Shown: one piece after another, positions 62,148-64,000 of the stretch
How the letters are laid out: the number at the start of each line of letters is the position of its first letter
Numbering within the stretch: the stretch's first letter is position 1
NCBI RefSeq assembly: GCF_016862555.1
Contig: NZ_BONE01000040.1
Span: 16,434 to 80,433 of the forward strand
Length of the DNA: 64,000 nucleotides
Source: Asanoa siamensis
GTDB taxonomy: Bacteria; Actinomycetota; Actinomycetes; Mycobacteriales; Micromonosporaceae
Reading direction: 5' to 3'
Notes under the pieces: generated by a model
Told to the model about the DNA's origin: nothing
Database searches by the model: none
The model's input: the letters and a program-made list of their open reading frames with translations, nothing else
Position numbers and translations under genes: made by a program

Positions 62148-62350
62148 CTGTACTTCGCCGACCCGCGCGCAACCATGCGACGGCATTTCCTGCGGCTACC
62201 AACGTGCAAGCACCAAGGTCAGCGGCACCCACCACACGCCGTCCGGATCAATCACGGTAGCGACGTCTGCCAAAGCGAGAGCAGAGCGAGCAACGAGAAG
62301 GCGATCACAAACCAGGGGACGCGTTGTCGGTCGGCCGCTGGAGCCTCCTA

Positions 62351-62392
62351 TCTAGACTTCGCTCGTCCAGCGATTGGTCGCGTAAGTCTAGA
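62351..62392. repeat. Inverted repeat TCTAGACTT ... AAGTCTAGA
   Basis: Perfect 9-base arms (62351-62359 and 62384-62392), extended by further partial pairing, enclose 24 bases. It lies about 90 bases before the ApeA-like gene. It could be a hairpin terminator or a binding site; no duplicate is visible. Confidence 0.4.
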
Positions 62393-62481
62393 AGATGGCG
62401 CACGTGACAGCCACCGGACGTTGCAGCTCGGGACGGTCTACCTTGAGCAACGTGATCCACAAGGGGGAACGCTTCTGAGGC

Positions 62482-63954
62482 ATGATAAGTAACGTGGAGT
62501 TGCATCGTGGAGTGTTCTGGCTGGCTAACAACCCGGATATTCAGGTTCCGGGTGAGTTGGATCTTAGCGGTGACCGTCCAAGAGTCAGACTTGGAGGGTC
62601 CTTAACCAGCCCGTGGGCGACAAAGCATGAAGAGACTCCAGACGGTTCGGTGATTACCGTCAGTGAATTGAGGGACGAGTCCGAAGAGCACAACGAGCTA
62701 ATCTATGGTGATGTAGAAAAATCCGGAGAAGTCACCTTAATTGATGCCTTCACCGTAAGGCAGACTCTGGGCTTCGGGCCTCCACATGTCGGCCCCGGCT
62801 ACGGCTCACAGGAGATGAGCGCACGGTACGCCGTCCTTGGCAGCCATATTTCTGGGCCGGAACACAAATTTAATGAATTGCGAGTCCGATTTCCCGGAGC
62901 AGAGGAATGGTTCGCTCTACCCGGTGTTGTCTGGAGAATTGATCGAGAAGTCGGCGAAGTTCTAGCAACGGTATCTAGAGCCCGCCCTGAGTCAGCATCA
63001 TTAACGCATCGTCAAGGAAACATCCATGTGGACGAAAGTCTAACCATAACGGATAACAACGTATCAGGGGTACGGGTCGGACGACGGATCTACTTCTGGT
63101 TGACGGATCTGGACGGTGTCACAATTGACGAGTTGGGACGGGATTTTGCGGGGCCATTGCGCTCGCTAATGAGAATCTGCACCAGAACTGCCGTCGAGAT
63201 CAGCGAAGTTATGGTACGGGTTGGACCGGACGAACGTTGGCTTCGCGTCCACTCAACCTACACCTCACCCGATTCTGACTCTCGACCGACGCAGCCAAGA
63301 ATGTTAGTCACATTCCCAGCGCTTGGCACGCGAGGTGTAGCAACCTGGTTCGAGCGGGCGGACCAACTTGGCGCCTTGGTACACATTGTGGGTGATATCT
63401 TTGCCGGCCCAAAAGCTACGATTGAAACCCAACTGCTCCAGTTGGCTGCGGCGGCAGAAGGGATCCACAGAAGGCTCTACGACGACACGCCGCGATTGAA
63501 CTCAACCGAAGTGCAACTAGCGCGGACAACCCTTAAGGTGGCTATCCGCGATCTGCCGGCACATATCCGGGAAGTTATCAAACAGAATACAACTCACATC
63601 TCGGACCCTACGTTTGCTCAACGATTGATGCGCCTTAGCGACGAAGCGCGGATGCTACTCCCCGAAGTGACGGGAACGCAACCAGCCACATGGGCTCGCT
63701 ACGTCAAGAATGTACGCAACAGCTATGCCCATCAGCTGACCGATGAGGATCGTCGACCCACATTGGACGAGCAAGTAGTTCTATGGCTGTCCTTAAAGTG
63801 GCTGCTTGTAACGCTTCTTCTTGCCGGCCTAGGGGTGCAAGAAGAAACCCTTCGTAAGAGAATTGGGGATAGTGAAAGCTATCAACGCTTCCTTGTTCAA
63901 GCCACGGCATGGTTTCCGGCCGCGTACGGCAGGACGCACGAAAATGATAAGTAG
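62482..63954 (+). CDS. ApeA-like HEPN anti-phage defence protein
   Basis: A 490-residue cytoplasmic protein. The N-terminal part (ELHRGVFWLANNPDIQVPGE, LDLSGDRPRVRLGGSL) has the pattern of the ApeA N-terminal domain: a short start that reads as an FW-x-pGxL motif, followed by beta-rich sequence. The C-terminal ~150 residues are helical and carry a HEPN RNase motif R-X4-H: Arg412 and His417 in VRNSYAHQL. In known ApeA systems a single HEPN protein stops phage, presumably by cutting RNA when infection is sensed. Codon use is much more AT-rich than the rest of the window, consistent with transfer. It sits just inside the island border. Confidence 0.75.
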   Translation: MISNVELHRGVFWLANNPDIQVPGELDLSGDRPRVRLGGSLTSPWATKHEETPDGSVITVSELRDESEEHNELIYGDVEKSGEVTLIDAFTVRQTLGFGPPHVGPGYGSQEMSARYAVLGSHISGPEHKFNELRVRFPGAEEWFALPGVVWRIDREVGEVLATVSRARPESASLTHRQGNIHVDESLTITDNNVSGVRVGRRIYFWLTDLDGVTIDELGRDFAGPLRSLMRICTRTAVEISEVMVRVGPDERWLRVHSTYTSPDSDSRPTQPRMLVTFPALGTRGVATWFERADQLGALVHIVGDIFAGPKATIETQLLQLAAAAEGIHRRLYDDTPRLNSTEVQLARTTLKVAIRDLPAHIREVIKQNTTHISDPTFAQRLMRLSDEARMLLPEVTGTQPATWARYVKNVRNSYAHQLTDEDRRPTLDEQVVLWLSLKWLLVTLLLAGLGVQEETLRKRIGDSESYQRFLVQATAWFPAAYGRTHENDK

Positions 63955-64000
63955 TACTAGACGGTGCTTGCAACGCTAAGCAGGCATACCGTCGGGTCTT

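Larger units (their letters stand above)
61826..62481. other. Intergenic border region without a supported gene
   Basis: No convincing gene lies here. Several short frames on both strands (for example 62036-62260, which reads GGTGFEPVTF) are by-products of GC-rich DNA or of antisense to a tRNA. The stretch holds a terminator hairpin (62059-62092), a tRNA 3' fragment (62109-62147), and an inverted repeat (62351-62392). From about 62150 the base composition falls markedly toward AT. Confidence 0.7.

Noticed and set aside
62036..62260. Short plus-strand frame reading VGGTGFEPVTF
   Set aside because: This peptide is the antisense translation of a tRNA T-arm and acceptor end, a well-known false gene. 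The real feature is the tRNA fragment on the minus strand.
63704..63973. Minus-strand frame at the right end
   Set aside because: It overlaps the ApeA-like gene, has no domain and no ribosome binding site.

Overview
The window is about 72% GC, with GTG and TTG starts, dense ATGA/GTGA overlaps between genes, secreted proteins with long signal peptides, a DUF397 gene beside a Scr1-type helix-turn-helix gene, and a SARP-like regulator. This points to a filamentous actinomycete, most likely Micromonosporaceae; that placement is inference from gene style, not from a marker gene. No rRNA, complete tRNA, CRISPR array or transposase is present.

Layout. 1-3923: a membrane protein cut by the left edge, then an ABC-2 exporter pair (ATPase and permease) followed by a NarL-type histidine kinase and response regulator, closed by a strong hairpin. 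4021-7010: a DsrE-family protein and a large AAA/LuxR regulator, both on the minus strand. 7089-12517: a minus-strand sugar-uptake operon (LacI regulator, lipoprotein binding protein, two permeases, DUF624 protein, unknown protein) without its own ATPase. 12756-19462: a divergent, tightly coupled plus-strand catabolic operon for uronates and acid sugars: Gfo/Idh oxidoreductase, glucuronate isomerase, L-fuconate-dehydratase-like enolase, mannitol/fructuronate dehydrogenase and a second Gfo/Idh oxidoreductase. 19618-28382: six tandem secreted family 1 pectate lyases, four carrying an N-terminal beta-sandwich domain. Together 7-28 kb reads as a pectin-utilisation locus: lyases cut pectin outside, the ABC system imports the products, and the operon converts uronates toward 2-keto-3-deoxy acids.

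28379-33369 is a second sugar cluster: DUF6807 protein, TIM-barrel isomerase, DUF993 aldolase-like protein and Gfo/Idh oxidoreductase, divergent from another LacI regulator with a clear operator pair. 33375-40357 holds a small lipoprotein, a frameshifted PH-like gene, a fasciclin lipoprotein, a secreted M14 carboxypeptidase, a membrane diguanylate cyclase, and the DUF397/helix-turn-helix pair. 40628-55042 is a polymorphic-toxin operon: two giant secreted proteins with related N-termini, a 2288-residue Rhs protein ending in a HINT domain and a NucA/NucB-like DNase, and a SUKH-type candidate immunity gene. 55093-58500 is a MacB-type efflux trio. 58613-61387 has secreted unknowns and a SARP-like regulator.

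The right end changes character. A decayed gene (61404-61825) is followed by a terminator and an isolated 3' half of a tRNA (about 62109-62147, minus strand), and then clearly AT-richer DNA carrying an ApeA-like HEPN phage-defence gene. This looks like the chromosomal border of an integrated island that continues past the window.
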